Shown here one piece after another: positions 52,451-64,000 of a stretch of DNA of 64,000 bases. Source of the stretch: Apostichopus japonicus. Taxonomy: Eukaryota; Echinodermata; Holothuroidea; Aspidochirotida; Stichopodidae. The translations under genes and the position numbers were made by a program. The stretch spans positions 30,849,989 to 30,913,988 of the forward strand of contig NC_092572.1 of assembly GCF_037975245.1 (NCBI RefSeq), in the 5' to 3' direction. Below the pieces are notes generated by a model. That model was not told where the DNA came from. It did no database searches and saw nothing but the letters and a program-made list of their open reading frames with translations. Numbering within the stretch: the stretch's first letter is position 1; every line of letters starts with the position of its first letter.

Positions 52451-54570
52451 ATAGCAGATTCGATTTACCTTCATCGCAATTCGATTAATCATTATCGCAC
52501 ATTCGATTTATCGGTATTGCACATTCGATTTATCGGTACCGAACAATCGATTTATCGGTACTTCTCATTCGATTTATCGGTATCGCACGTTCGATTTATC
52601 GGTATCGCATGTTCGATTTATCGGTACCGCTCATTCGATTTATCGGTCCCGCACAATCGATTCATCGGTACTGAACTTTCGATTGATCGGTACCACACAT
52701 TCTATTAATCGGTATCGCACGTTCGATTTATTGGTACCGCACTTCTGATTTATCGGTACCGCACAATCGATATATGGGTACCGTACATTGGATTTATCTG
52801 TATCGTAAATTCTATTTATCGGTACCGCACAATTGATTTATCGGTTCCGCAAATTCGATTTATCGGTCCTGCACAATCGAATTATCGGTACCTCACAATC
52901 GATTTATCGGTACCGCACAGTCGATTTATCGGTAACGCACATTCGCTATATCGGTAACGCATATTCGATTTATCGGTCCCGCACAATCCATTTATCGGTA
53001 CCGTACATTCGATTGATCGGTAGTCTAAATTCAATTTATCGGTGTCGAACATTCTATTAATCGGTATCGCACATTCGATTTATCGGTACCGCACATTCGA
53101 TATATCGGTAACGCATATTCTATTTATCGGTCCCGCACTATCGATTTATCGGTACCGCACATTCGATTTATCGGTATCGCACATTCTTTTCATAGGTATC
53201 GCAAATTCCATTTATCGGTCCTGCACAATCGATTTATCGCTACCGCACATTCGATTTATGGGTCCGGAACAATCGATTTATCGGTACAGCACTATCGATT
53301 TATCGGTACCGCACAATCGATTTATCGGAACCGTTTATTCGATTTATCGGTATCGTAAATTAGATATATCGATACCGCACATTCGATTAATCGGTTTCGT
53401 AAATTCGATTTATCGGTATCGCAAATTCGATTTATCGGTATCGCGCATTCGATTGATCGATATCGCACATTCGAATTATTGGTACCGCACAATCGATTTA
53501 TCGGTAACGCACATTCGATTCATTCGTATCGCACATCCGATCCATCGGTACTGCACATTTGATTTATCGGTACCGCACATTCGATTTATCGGTACCGCAT
53601 ATTGGACTTATCGGTAGCGCACATTCGATTTATCGGTACATCACATTCGAATAATGGGTATCGCACATTCGAAATATTGGTATCGCATAATCGATTTATC
53701 GGTCCAGCACAATCGATTTATCGGTCCCGCACAATCGATTTATTGGTACCGCACGTTCGATTTATCGGTACCGCACAATTGATTTATCGGTACCGCGCAA
53801 TCGATTTATCGGTATCGCACTTTCGATTTATTGGTCCCGCACTTTCGATTTATCGGTACCGCTCATTCGATTTATCGGTACCACACATTCGATTTACCGG
53901 TATCTTACGTTCGATTTGTCGGTACGGCACCATCGATTTATCGGTACCGCACTTTCGATTTATCGGTACCGCACCATCGATTTATCGGTACCGTACAATC
54001 TATTGATCGGTACCGCTCATTCGATTTATCGGTATCGCACGTTCGATTAATCGGTATCGCACGTTCGATTTATCAGTACCGCACATTCGATTTTTAGGTA
54101 TCGCACATTCTTTTCATAGGTATCGTAAAATCGATTTATCGGTACCACAAATTCGATTTATCGGTACCGCACATTCGATTGATCGGTATCGCACCATCGA
54201 TCTATCAGTCCTGCACATTTGATTTATCGGTACCGCACATTCGATTTATCGGTACCGCACTTTAGATTTATCAGTACCGCATAATCGATTAATCGGTACC
54301 GCATAATCGATTGATCGGTACCGCATTTGCGATTCATCGGTACCGCACATTCGATTCATCGGTATCGCACATTCGACTTATCGGTAGCGCACATTCGATT
54401 TATCTGTACATCACATTCGACTTATCGGTAGCGCACATTCGATTTATCGGTACATCACATTCGAGTAATGGGTATCGCACATTCGAAATATTGGTATCGC
54501 ATAATCGATTTATCGGTGGCGCACATTCGCTTTATCGGTTCAGCACAATCGATTTATCGGTACATCACAT

Positions 54571-55320
54571 TCGATTAATCGGTATCGCACTTCGATTTAT
54601 CGGTACCGCACATTGTATTAATCGGTATTGCACGTTCGATTTATCGGTACCGCACTTTTGATTATCGGTACCGCACAAACGATTGATAAGTACCGTACAT
54701 TCGACTTATCGGTAGCGCACATTGGATTTATCGGTATACCGCACTTCGATTTATCGGTACCGCACTTTTGATTATCGGTACCGCACAATCGATTGATAAG
54801 TACCGTACATGCAACTTATCGGTCTCGTACATTCGATTTATCGGTACCGCACTTCGATTTATCGGTACCGCACATTCTATTAATCGGTATCGCACGTTCG
54901 ATTTATCGGTACCGCACTTTTGATTATCGGTACCGCACAATCGATTGATAAGTACCGTACATTCGATTTATCGGTATCGTAAATTCGATTAATCGGTATC
55001 GCACATTCGATTTATCGGAATCGCATATTCGATTTATCGGTACCGCACATTCGAATTATCGGTACCGCACATACGATTTATCGGTACCGCACAATCGATT
55101 TATTGGTACCACAATATCGATTAATCGGTCTCGCACATTCGATTTATCGGTACTGTACAATCGATTTATCAGTACCGCACATTCGATTTATCGGTATCGT
55201 AAATTCGATTTATCGGTAACGCACATTCGATTGATCGGAATCGCATATTCGAATTATCGGTACCACACATTCGAATTTATCAGTACTGCACATTCGATTA
55301 ATCGGTTTCGTAAATTCGAT
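54571..55320 (+). repeat. Third copy of the short-monomer group
   Basis: The ordered monomers CACTTCGATT, CATTGTATTAATCGG, TATTGCACGTTCG, TTTTGATTATCGG and CGATTGATAAGTACC match 46830-47500 and 50830-51300. Matching points are offset by 7823 bp (46905 to 54728). Single-base differences are more common than between the other two copies, for example CACAAACGATTG near 54676. Confidence 0.82.
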
Positions 55321-56848
55321 TTATCGGTATCGCACATTCGATTTATCGGTCCTGCACAATCGATTTATCGGTGTCGCCCATTCGATTAATCGGTATCGCA
55401 CGTTCGATTTATCGGTATCGCAAATTCGGTTAATTGGTAAAGCACGTTCGATTAATCAGTACCGCACAATCGATTTATCGGTACCGCACAATCGATTTAT
55501 CGGTGTCGCCCGTTCGATTAATCGGTATCGCACGTTCGATTTATCGGTATCGCAAATCCGGTGAATTGGTATCGCACATTTGATTAATCAGTATCGCACT
55601 TTCTATTTATCGGTACCGCACATTCGATTTATCGGTCATGCACAATCGATTTATCGGTATCGCCCATTCGATTAATCGGTATCGCACGTTCAATTTATCG
55701 GTATCGCAAATTCGGTTTATCGGTATCGCCCATTCGATTAATCGGTATCGCACGTTCGATTTATCGGTATCGCAAATTCGGTTAATTGGTACCGCACGTT
55801 CGATTAATCAGTACCGCACAATCGATTTATCGGTACCGCACATTCGATTTATCAGTGCCGCACATTCGACTTATCGGTGACGCACATTCGATTGATCGGT
55901 ATCGCACATTCGATTTATCTGTACTACACATTCGATTTATAGGTAACGCTCATTCGATTTATCGGTATCGCACATTCGATCTATCGGTATCGGACGTTCG
56001 ATTTATCGGTACCGCACTATCGACTTATCGGTACCGCACTTTCTATTTATCGGTATCGCACAGTCGATTAATCGGTATCGCACGTTCGTTTTATCGGTAC
56101 AGCACTTTTGATTTATCGTTACCGCACATTCGATTAATCGGTTTCGTAAATTCGATTCATCGGTCCCGCACAATCGATTTATCGGTTCCGCACATTCGAT
56201 TTATCCGTATCGCACGTCCTTTTCATAGGTATCGTAAATTCGATTTTTCGATACCGCATATTCGATATATCTGTAACGTTTAATTGATATATCGGTCCCG
56301 CACAATCGATTTATCGGTACCGCACGTTCGATTTATCGGTACCGCTTATTTGATTTATCGGTACCGCGCAATCGATTTATCGGTACCGTACATTCAATTT
56401 ATCGGTATCGTAAATTCAAGTTATCGGTACCGCACATTCGAATTATCGGAACCGCAATATCGATTAATCGGTCTCGCACTATCGATTTATCGGTACCGCA
56501 CAATCGATTTATCGGAACCGTTTATTCGATTTATCGGTATCATAAATTAGATTTATCGGTACCGCACATTCTATTAATCGGTATCGCGCATTCGATTGAT
56601 CGGTAATGCACATTCGAATCATTGGTACCGCACTATCGATTTATCAGTACCGCAAATTCGATTTATCGGTATCGTAAATTCGATTTATCGGTAACGCACA
56701 TTCGATTTATCGGAATCGCATATTCGATTTATCGGTACCGCACATTCGATTTATCGGTATCGCACATTCGATTTATCGGTACCGCACAATCGATTTATCG
56801 GTACCACAATATCTATTAATCGGTCTCGCACATTCGATTTATCGGTAC

Positions 56849-57240
56849 CGCACTTGAGAATTATCGGTACCGCACATTCAATTGATCAGTACTGCACATT
56901 CGATTAATCTGTTTCGTAAATTCGATTTATCGGTACCGCACATTCGATTTATCGGTCCCGCACAATCGATTTATCGGTATCGCCCATTCTATTAATCGGT
57001 ACCGCACGTTCGATTTATCGGTATCGCAAATTCGGTTAGTTGGTACCGCACGTTCGATTAATCAGTACCGCACAATCTATTTATCGGTACCGCACATTCG
57101 ATTTATCAGTGCCGCACATTCGACTCATCCTTACCGCACATTCGATTAATCGGTATCGCACATTCGATTAATCGGTATCGTACGTTCGCTTTATCGGTAC
57201 CGCACAATCGACTTATCGGTGACGCACATTCGATTTATCG
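56849..57240 (+). repeat. Dispersed block with CACTTGAGAATT marker, copy 1
   Basis: The unusual monomer CACTTGAGAATTATCGG (56852) is followed by CAATTGATCAGTACTGC, ATTAATCTGTTTCG, a CAAATTCGGTTAGTTGG monomer and the CTCATCCTTACC string. The same order occurs from 59399, 2,547 bp away, with small differences (GGTACGCAC lacking one base near 59482, CGTTTAATTGG for CGGTTAGTTGG). Confidence 0.82.
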
Positions 57241-58984
57241 GTATCGCACATTCGATTTATCGGAATCGCACATTCGATTTATCGGTATCGCACATTCGAT
57301 TTATCTGTATCGCACATTCGATTTATCGGTCCCGCACAATCGATTTATTGGTACCACACATTCTATTTATCGGTCCCGCACAATCGATTTATCGGTACCA
57401 CACAATCTATTTATCGGTACCGCACACTCGATTTATCGGTCCTGCACAATCGATTAATCGGTACCGAACAATCGATTTATCGGTACCGCACATTCGATTT
57501 ATCGGTCCCGCACAATCGATTCATCGGTACAGCATTTTCGATTTATCGGTACCACATATTTTATTAATCGGTATCGCACGTTCGATTTATTGGTACCGCA
57601 CATTTGATTTATCGCTGCCGCACAATCGATTTATCGGTACCGTACATTTGATTTATCGGTATCGTATATTCGATTTATCGGTACCGCACATTCGATTTAT
57701 TGGTAACGCACATTCGATTAATCGGTATCGCACATTCGATTAGTCGGTATCAAACATTCGATTGATCGGTGCCGCACAATCGATTTATCGGTACCGCAAT
57801 ATCGATTAATCGGTCTCGCACATTCTATTTATCGGAACCGCACATTCGATTTATCGGTACCGCACATTTGATTTATCGGTACCGCTCATACAATTTATCG
57901 GTATCGCAATTGGATTAATCGGTATCGCACATTCGATTTTTCGGTACCGCACATTCGATATATGGGTAACGTTTAATTGATTTATCGGTCCCGCACAATC
58001 GATTTATCGGTACCGCACATTCGATTTATCGGTATCGCACATTCTTTTCATAGGTATCGTAAATTCGATTGATCGGTACCGCAAATTCGATTTATCGGTC
58101 CCACACAATCGATATATCGGTATCGCAAATCGATTAATCGGTATCGCACATTCGATTTATCGGTACGGCACATTCGCTATATCGGAAACGCATATTCAAT
58201 TTATCGGTTCCGCATATTCGATTTATCGGTCCTGCACAATCGAATTATCGGTACCGCACAATCGATTTATCGGTACCGCACAGTCGATGTATCGGTCATC
58301 CACAATCGATTCATCGGTACACCACTTTCATTTATCGGTACCGCACATTCGATTAATCGGTATCGCACGTTCGATTTATCGGTACCGCATTTTTTATTTA
58401 TCGGTACCGCACAATCGATTTATCGGTACCGTACGTTCGATTGATCGGTAGTCTAAATTCAATTTATCGGTGTCGAACATTCTATTAATCGGTATTGCAC
58501 ATTCGGATTATCGGTACCGCACAAGCGATTTATCGGTACCGCAATATCCATTAATCGTTCTCGCACATTATATTTATCGGTACCGCACATTCGATATATC
58601 GGTAACGCATATTCGATTTATCGGTCCCGCACCATCGATTTATCGGTACCGCACATTCGATTTTTTCGGTATCGCACATTCTTTTCATAGGTATCGCAAA
58701 TTTAATTTATCGGTATCGCACAATCGATTCATCGGAACCGTTTATTCGATTTATCGGTATCGTAAATTAGATTTATCGGTCCCGCACAATCGAATTATCG
58801 GTACCGCATTCGATTTATCGGTATCGCACATCCTTTTTATAGGTATCGTAAATTCGATTGATCAGTAACGCAAATTCGATTAATCGGTATCGCGAATCGA
58901 TTAATCGGTATCGCACATTCGATTTATCGGTCCTTCACAATCAATTTATTTGTATCTTACATTCGATTTATCGGTATCGCACAT

Positions 58985-59330
58985 TCAATTTATCGGTACC
59001 GCACAATCGATTTATCGGTACCGCAATATCGATTAATTGCGCTCGCACATTCGATTTATCGGTAACGCACATTCGATTTATCGGTAACGCACATTCGATT
59101 TATCACTATCGCACATTCGATTAATTGGTGTCGGACGTTCGATTTATCGGTATCGCACATTCAATTTATCGGTACCGCACAATCGATTTATCGGTACCGC
59201 AATATCGATTAATTGCTCTCGCACATTCAATTTATCGGTAACGCACATTCGATTTATCACTATCGCACATTCGATTAATGGGTGTCGGACGTTCGATTTA
59301 TCGGTATCGCACATACGATTTATCGGTACC
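58985..59330 (+). repeat. 176-bp tandem duplication (8 monomers x 2)
   Basis: TCAATTTATCGGTACCGC occurs at 58985 and 59161. Both units continue with CGATTAATTGC, TTTATCACTATCGC and GGTGTCGGACGTTCG. The first has TTGCGCTCGC and the second TTGCTCTCGC. Confidence 0.85.
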
Positions 59331-61548
59331 GCACAATCGATTTATCGGTACCACAATATCTATTAATCGGTCTCGCACATTCGATTTATCGGTACCGCAC
59401 TTGAGAATTATCGGTACCGCACATTCAATTGATCAGTACTGCACATTCGATTAATCTGTTTCGTAAATTTGATTTATCGGTACGCACATTCGATTTATCG
59501 GTCCCGCACAATCGATTTATCGGTATCGCCCATTCTATTAATCGGTTTCGCACGTTCGATTTATCGGTATCGCAAATTCGTTTAATTGGTACCGCACGTT
59601 CGATTAATCAGTACCGCACAATCTATTTATCGGTACCGCACATTCGATTTATCAGTGCCGCACATTCGACTCATCCTTACCGCACATTCGATTAATCGGT
59701 ATCGCACATTCGATTAATCGGTATCGGACGTTCGCTTTATCGGTACCGCACAATCGACTTATCGGTGACGCACATTCGATTTATCGGTATCGCACATTCG
59801 ATTTATCGGAATCGCACATTCGATTTATCGGTATCGCACATTCGACTCATCCTTACCGCACATTCGATTAATCGGTATCGCACATTCGATTAATCGGTAT
59901 CGGACGTTCGCTTTATCGGTACCGCACAATCGATTTATCTGTATCGCACATTCGATTTATTCGTATCGCACATCCGATCTATCGGTACCGCACATTCGAT
60001 TTATCGGTATCGCACATTCGATTTATCGGTATCGCACATCCTTTTTATAGGTATCGTAAATTCGATTGATCGGTCCTGCATATTCGACTTATCGGTATCG
60101 CACAATCGATTTATCGCTTCCGCAAATTCGATTTATCGGTCCTGCACAATCGAATTATCGGAACCGCACAATCTATTTATCGGTACCGCACAGTCGATGT
60201 ATCGGTCACCCACAATCGATTCATCGGTACACCACTTTCATATTTCGGTACCGCTCATTCGATTAATCTGTATCGCACGTTCGATTTATCGGAACCGCAC
60301 TTTTGATTTATCGGTACCGCACAATCGATTAATCGGTATCGAACATTCGATTTATCGGTACAGTACATTCGATTGATCGGTATTGTAAATTCGATTTATC
60401 GGTATCGCACATTCGATTTATCTGTATCGCACATTCGAATTATCGGTACCGCACATTCGAATTATCGGTACCGCACATACGATTTATCGATATCGCACAT
60501 TCGATTTATCGGTACCGCACAATCGATTTATCGGTACCGCACATTCTATTTATCGGTAACGCACATTCGATTTATTCGTATCGCACATCCGATCTTTCGG
60601 TACTGCACATTCGATTTATCGGTATCGCACATTCCATTTATCGGTACCGCACTTTCGATTTATCGGTACCGCACATTCGATTCATCAGTACCGCACATAC
60701 GATTTATCGGTATCGTAAAATCTATTAATCGGTATCGCACATTCGATTTATCGGTATCAAACATTCGATTGATCGGTATCGCACATTCGATATATCGGTA
60801 CCGCACACTCGATTTATCGGTATCGCACATTCGATTGATCGGTATCGTACATTCGATTGATCGGTACAACACATTCGATTTATCGGTATCGCACATTTGA
60901 TTTATCGGTACCGCACAATCGATTGATCGGCACCGTACATTCGATTTATCGGTACCGCACATTCGATTTATCGGTACAGCACATCCGATTAGTCGGTATC
61001 GCACGTTCGATTCATCGGAACTGCACTTTCGATTGATCGGTACCGCATAATCGAATTATCGGTACCGCACAATCGATTTATCACTAAAACGCACATTCGA
61101 TTTATCGGTATCGTACAATCGATTTATCGGTACCGCACATTTAATTTATCGTTAATACACATTTGATTTATCGGTAACGCACATTCGATTTATCGGTACT
61201 ACATATTCGATTTATCGGTAACGCACATTCGATTTATCGGTATCGCACATTCGATTACTCGGTATCGGACGTTCGATTTATCAGTACAGCACTTTTGATT
61301 TATCGGTACCGCACTTTCTATTGATCGGTATCGCATAATCGAATTATCGGTACCGCACAATCGATTTATCAGTATACCGCACATTCGATTTATCGGTCCC
61401 GCACAATCAATTTATCGGTACCGTACATTCGATTTATCGGTAGTCTAAATTCGATTTATCGGTGTCGAACATTCTATTAATCGGTATCGCACATTCGATT
61501 TTTAGGTACCGTATATTCGATTTATCGGTACTGCACGTTCGATTTATC

Positions 61549-63060
61549 ACTATAACGCACATTCGATTTATCGGTATCGTACAATCGATTTATCGTTACC
61601 GCACATTCAATTTATCGGTAATACACATTCGATTTATCGGTAACGCACATTCGATTTATCGGTACTACATATTCTATTTATCGGTATCGCGCATTCGATT
61701 TATCGGTATCGCACTTTCGATTTATCGGTATCGGACGTTCGATTTATCGGTACCGCACAATCGATTTATCGGTACCGCACATTCGATTTATCGGTATCGC
61801 ACATTCGATCAATCGGTATCGCACGTTCGATTTATAGGTACAGCACTTTTGATTCATCGATACCGCACTTTCGATTTATCGGTCCAGTAAAATCGAATTA
61901 TCGGTACCGCACAATCTATTTATCGGTACCGCACAGTCGATATATCGGTCACCCACAATCGATTCATCGGTACACCACTTTCATATATCGGTACCGCTCA
62001 TTCGATTAATCTGTATCGCACGTTCGATTTATCGGAACCGCACTTTTGATTTATCGGTACCGCACAATCGATTTATCGGTACCGTACATTCGATTTATCG
62101 GTAGTCTAAATTCGATTTATAGGTGTCGAACATTCTATTAATCGGTATCGAACATTCGATTTATCGGTACAGTACATTCGATTGATCGGTATTGTAAATT
62201 CGATTTATCGGTATCGCACATTCGAATTATCGGTACCGCACATTCGAATTATCGGTACCGCACAATCGATTTATCGGTACCGCACATTCTATTTATCGGT
62301 AACGCACATTCGATTTATTCGTATCGCACATCCGATCTTTCGGTACTGCACATTCGATTTATCGGTATCGCACATTCCATTTATCGGTACAGTACATTCG
62401 ATTTATCGGTACCGCACATCCGATTCATCAGTACCGCACGTTCGATTTATCGGAACTTCACTTTCGATTGATCGGTACCGCATAATCGAATTATCGGTAC
62501 CGCACGTTTGATTTATCACTATAACGCACATTCGATTTATCGGTATCGTACAATCGATTTATCGTTACCGCACATTCAATTTATCGGTAATACACATTCG
62601 ATTTATCGGTAACGCACATTCGATTTATCGGTACTACATATTCTATTTATCGGTATCGCGCATTCGATTTATCGGTATCGCACTTTCGATTAATCGGTAT
62701 CGGACGTTCGATTTATCGGTACCGCACAATCGATTTATCGGTACCGCACATTCGATTTATCGGTATCGCACATTCGATCAATCGGTATCGCACGTTCGAT
62801 TTATAGGTACAGCACTTTTGATTTATCGATACCGCACTTTCGATTGATCGGTATCGCATAATCGAATTATCGGTACCGCACAATCGATTGATCAGTATAC
62901 CGCACATTCGATTTATCGGTCCCGCACAATCAATTTATCGGTATTGCACATTCAATTATTGGTTATCGCACATTCGATTAATCGGTACCGATCTTTCGAA
63001 TTATCAGTACCGTATAATCGAATTATCGGTACCGCACAATCGATTTATCAGTATACCGCA
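61549..63060 (+). repeat. About 969-bp higher-order repeat, about 1.5 units
   Basis: The marker ACTATAACGCACATTCG occurs at 61549 and 62518. Both copies continue with TATCGTACAATCG, TTATCGTTACCGC, GGTAATACACATTCG, GGTACTACATATTC, GGTATCGGACG and TTTATAGGTACAGC. The offset is 44 x 22 + 1. A weaker third version is near 61083 (CACTAAAACGCAC). Confidence 0.86.
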
Positions 63061-63560
63061 CATTCGATTTTTCGGTATCGTAATTTCGATTTATCGGTGC
63101 CGCACATCTATTATCGGTATAGAAATTTCGATTTATCGATACCGCACAATCGATTTATCGGTACCGCATTTGATTATCGGTATCGTAAATTCGATTTATC
63201 GGTATTGCACTTTCGACTTATCGGTACTGCACATTCAATTTATCGGTACCGTACATTCGATTAATTGCTCTCGCACAATCGATTTATCGGTACCGTACAT
63301 TCGATTTATCGGTACAGCACATTAGATTTATCGGTATCGCATATTTGATTTATCGGTACCGCACATTCGAATTATCGGTACCGCACATTCGATTTATAGG
63401 TATCGTAAATTCGATTTATCGGTCCCACACAATCGATTTATCGGTACAACACTTTCGATTTATCGGTACCGCACATTGGATTTATGGGTATTACATAATC
63501 GATTTATCGGTACCGTACATTCTATTTATCAGTCCCACACAATCGATTTATCGGTATCGC

Positions 63561-64000
63561 ACGTTCGATTTATCGGTATCGGACGTTCGCTTTATCGGTA
63601 CCGCACATTCGATTTGTCTGTATCGCACATTCGATTTATTCGTATCGCACATCCGATCTATCGGTACCGCACATTCGATTTATCGGTATCGCACATTCGA
63701 TTTATCGGAATCGCACATTCGATTTATCGGTATCGCACATTCGACTCATCCTTACCGCACATTCGATTAATCGGTATCGCACATTCGATTAATCGGTATC
63801 GGACGTTCGCTTTATCGGTACCGCACATTCGATTTATCTGTATCGCACATTCGATATATTCGTATCGCACATCCGATCTATCGGTACCGCACATTCGATT
63901 TATCGGTATCGCACATTCGATTTATCGGTATCGCACATCCTTTTTATAGGTATCGTAAATTCGATTGATCGGTAACGCATATTCGACTTATCGGTATCGC
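63561..64000 (+). repeat. Terminal block resembling 59700-60070
   Basis: The GGACGTTCGCTTT, CTCATCCTTACC, ATTTATTCGTATCGCACATCCGATC and CATCCTTTTTATAGG monomers recur in the same order as around 59700-60070. Within this block GGACGTTCGCTTT itself occurs twice (63583 and 63802). The array continues past the window edge. Confidence 0.78.

Larger units (their letters stand above)
7691..64000. repeat. 22-bp satellite array, main block
   Basis: About 56 kb of continuous 22-bp monomers, roughly 2,560 copies, running off the right edge. Reading every line I found no unique sequence, gene, second transposon or inversion: orientation is the same throughout. The monomer keeps TCGAT and ATCGGT nearly fixed and varies at three slots. 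Rare monomers are 20, 21 or 23 bp, for example CACTTCGATT lacking one T near 37742, TTTTGATTATCGG near 37810, and CGAATTTATC with one extra base near 43101. Stretches not listed below as higher-order repeats are ordinary monomers with mixed variants. The many open frames of 60-195 codons on both strands are by-products of the 66-bp (3 x 22) reading cycle; many start at TTG, ATT or GTG rather than ATG. Confidence 0.97.

Noticed and set aside
7585-63949. Many + and - strand open frames of 60-195 codons
   Set aside because: All encode cyclic variants of the same 22-residue repeat; many begin at non-ATG codons. They follow from repeat arithmetic, not coding.
7691-64000. CRISPR-like array
   Set aside because: The period is regular, but there are no unique spacers between conserved repeats; variation is scattered within a contiguous 22-bp tandem monomer.
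1-64000. Telomeric or subtelomeric simple repeat
   Set aside because: The unit is 22 bp with mixed AT/GC content and higher-order structure, unlike short G-rich telomere repeats; no TTAGGG-type tract is visible.
7691-64000. Inverted segments or a second transposon in the main array
   Set aside because: Reading through all lines, the monomer keeps one orientation and no non-satellite insertion is seen.

Overview
This window looks like constitutive heterochromatin from an animal nuclear genome, most likely an invertebrate. There are two components. (1) A 22-bp satellite fills positions 1-966 and 7691-64000, about 57 kb and roughly 2,600 monomers. (2) One nearly pristine Ty3/gypsy-type LTR retrotransposon (967-7686, minus orientation) is inserted into that satellite. 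I see no host gene, tRNA, rRNA, CRISPR array or bacterial-type feature. The animal assignment is inferred from the retrotransposon, whose Gag C-X2-H / C-X3-C knuckle, tRNA-Trp-like primer site and 4-bp target duplication resemble the CsRn1/Kabuki group known from metazoans.

Satellite. The monomer has an AT-rich half, ATTCGATTTAT, followed by a GC-rich half, CGGTACCGCAC. It varies mainly at three short slots while TCGAT and ATCGGT stay nearly fixed. Monomers are organised into nested higher-order repeats (HORs): 66, 88, 111, 176, 220, 264, 418, 483/484, about 840-950, 969, about 1,390-1,480, 1,612, about 2,500 and about 4,000 bp. Most HOR length differences are whole multiples of 22 bp. Because 22 is not a multiple of 3, three monomers (66 bp) read as an open cyclic 22-residue peptide on either strand. 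This produces many apparent ORFs, which I do not regard as genes.

Retrotransposon. It is 6,720 bp long with two 683-bp LTRs that differ at one base by my reading, flanked by a GTAC duplication. In transcription order (right to left) it holds: 5' LTR (7004-7686), a tRNA-Trp-like primer-binding site, an upstream ORF with all four SGNH/GDSL-hydrolase blocks (5965-6705), gag (4978-5898), pol with protease, reverse transcriptase, RNase H and DD35E integrase (1722-4955), a polypurine tract, and the 3' LTR (967-1649). No env is present. The unusual points are the SGNH-like ORF ahead of gag and a gag zinc knuckle whose two halves lie in different frames. The satellite contains uninterrupted paralogues of the insertion site, which confirm the element boundaries, and the insertion is centred on a GGTACC dyad that recurs in many monomers.

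The features together suggest a homogenising satellite array, growing by unequal exchange or amplification of blocks, recently invaded by a structurally complete element.
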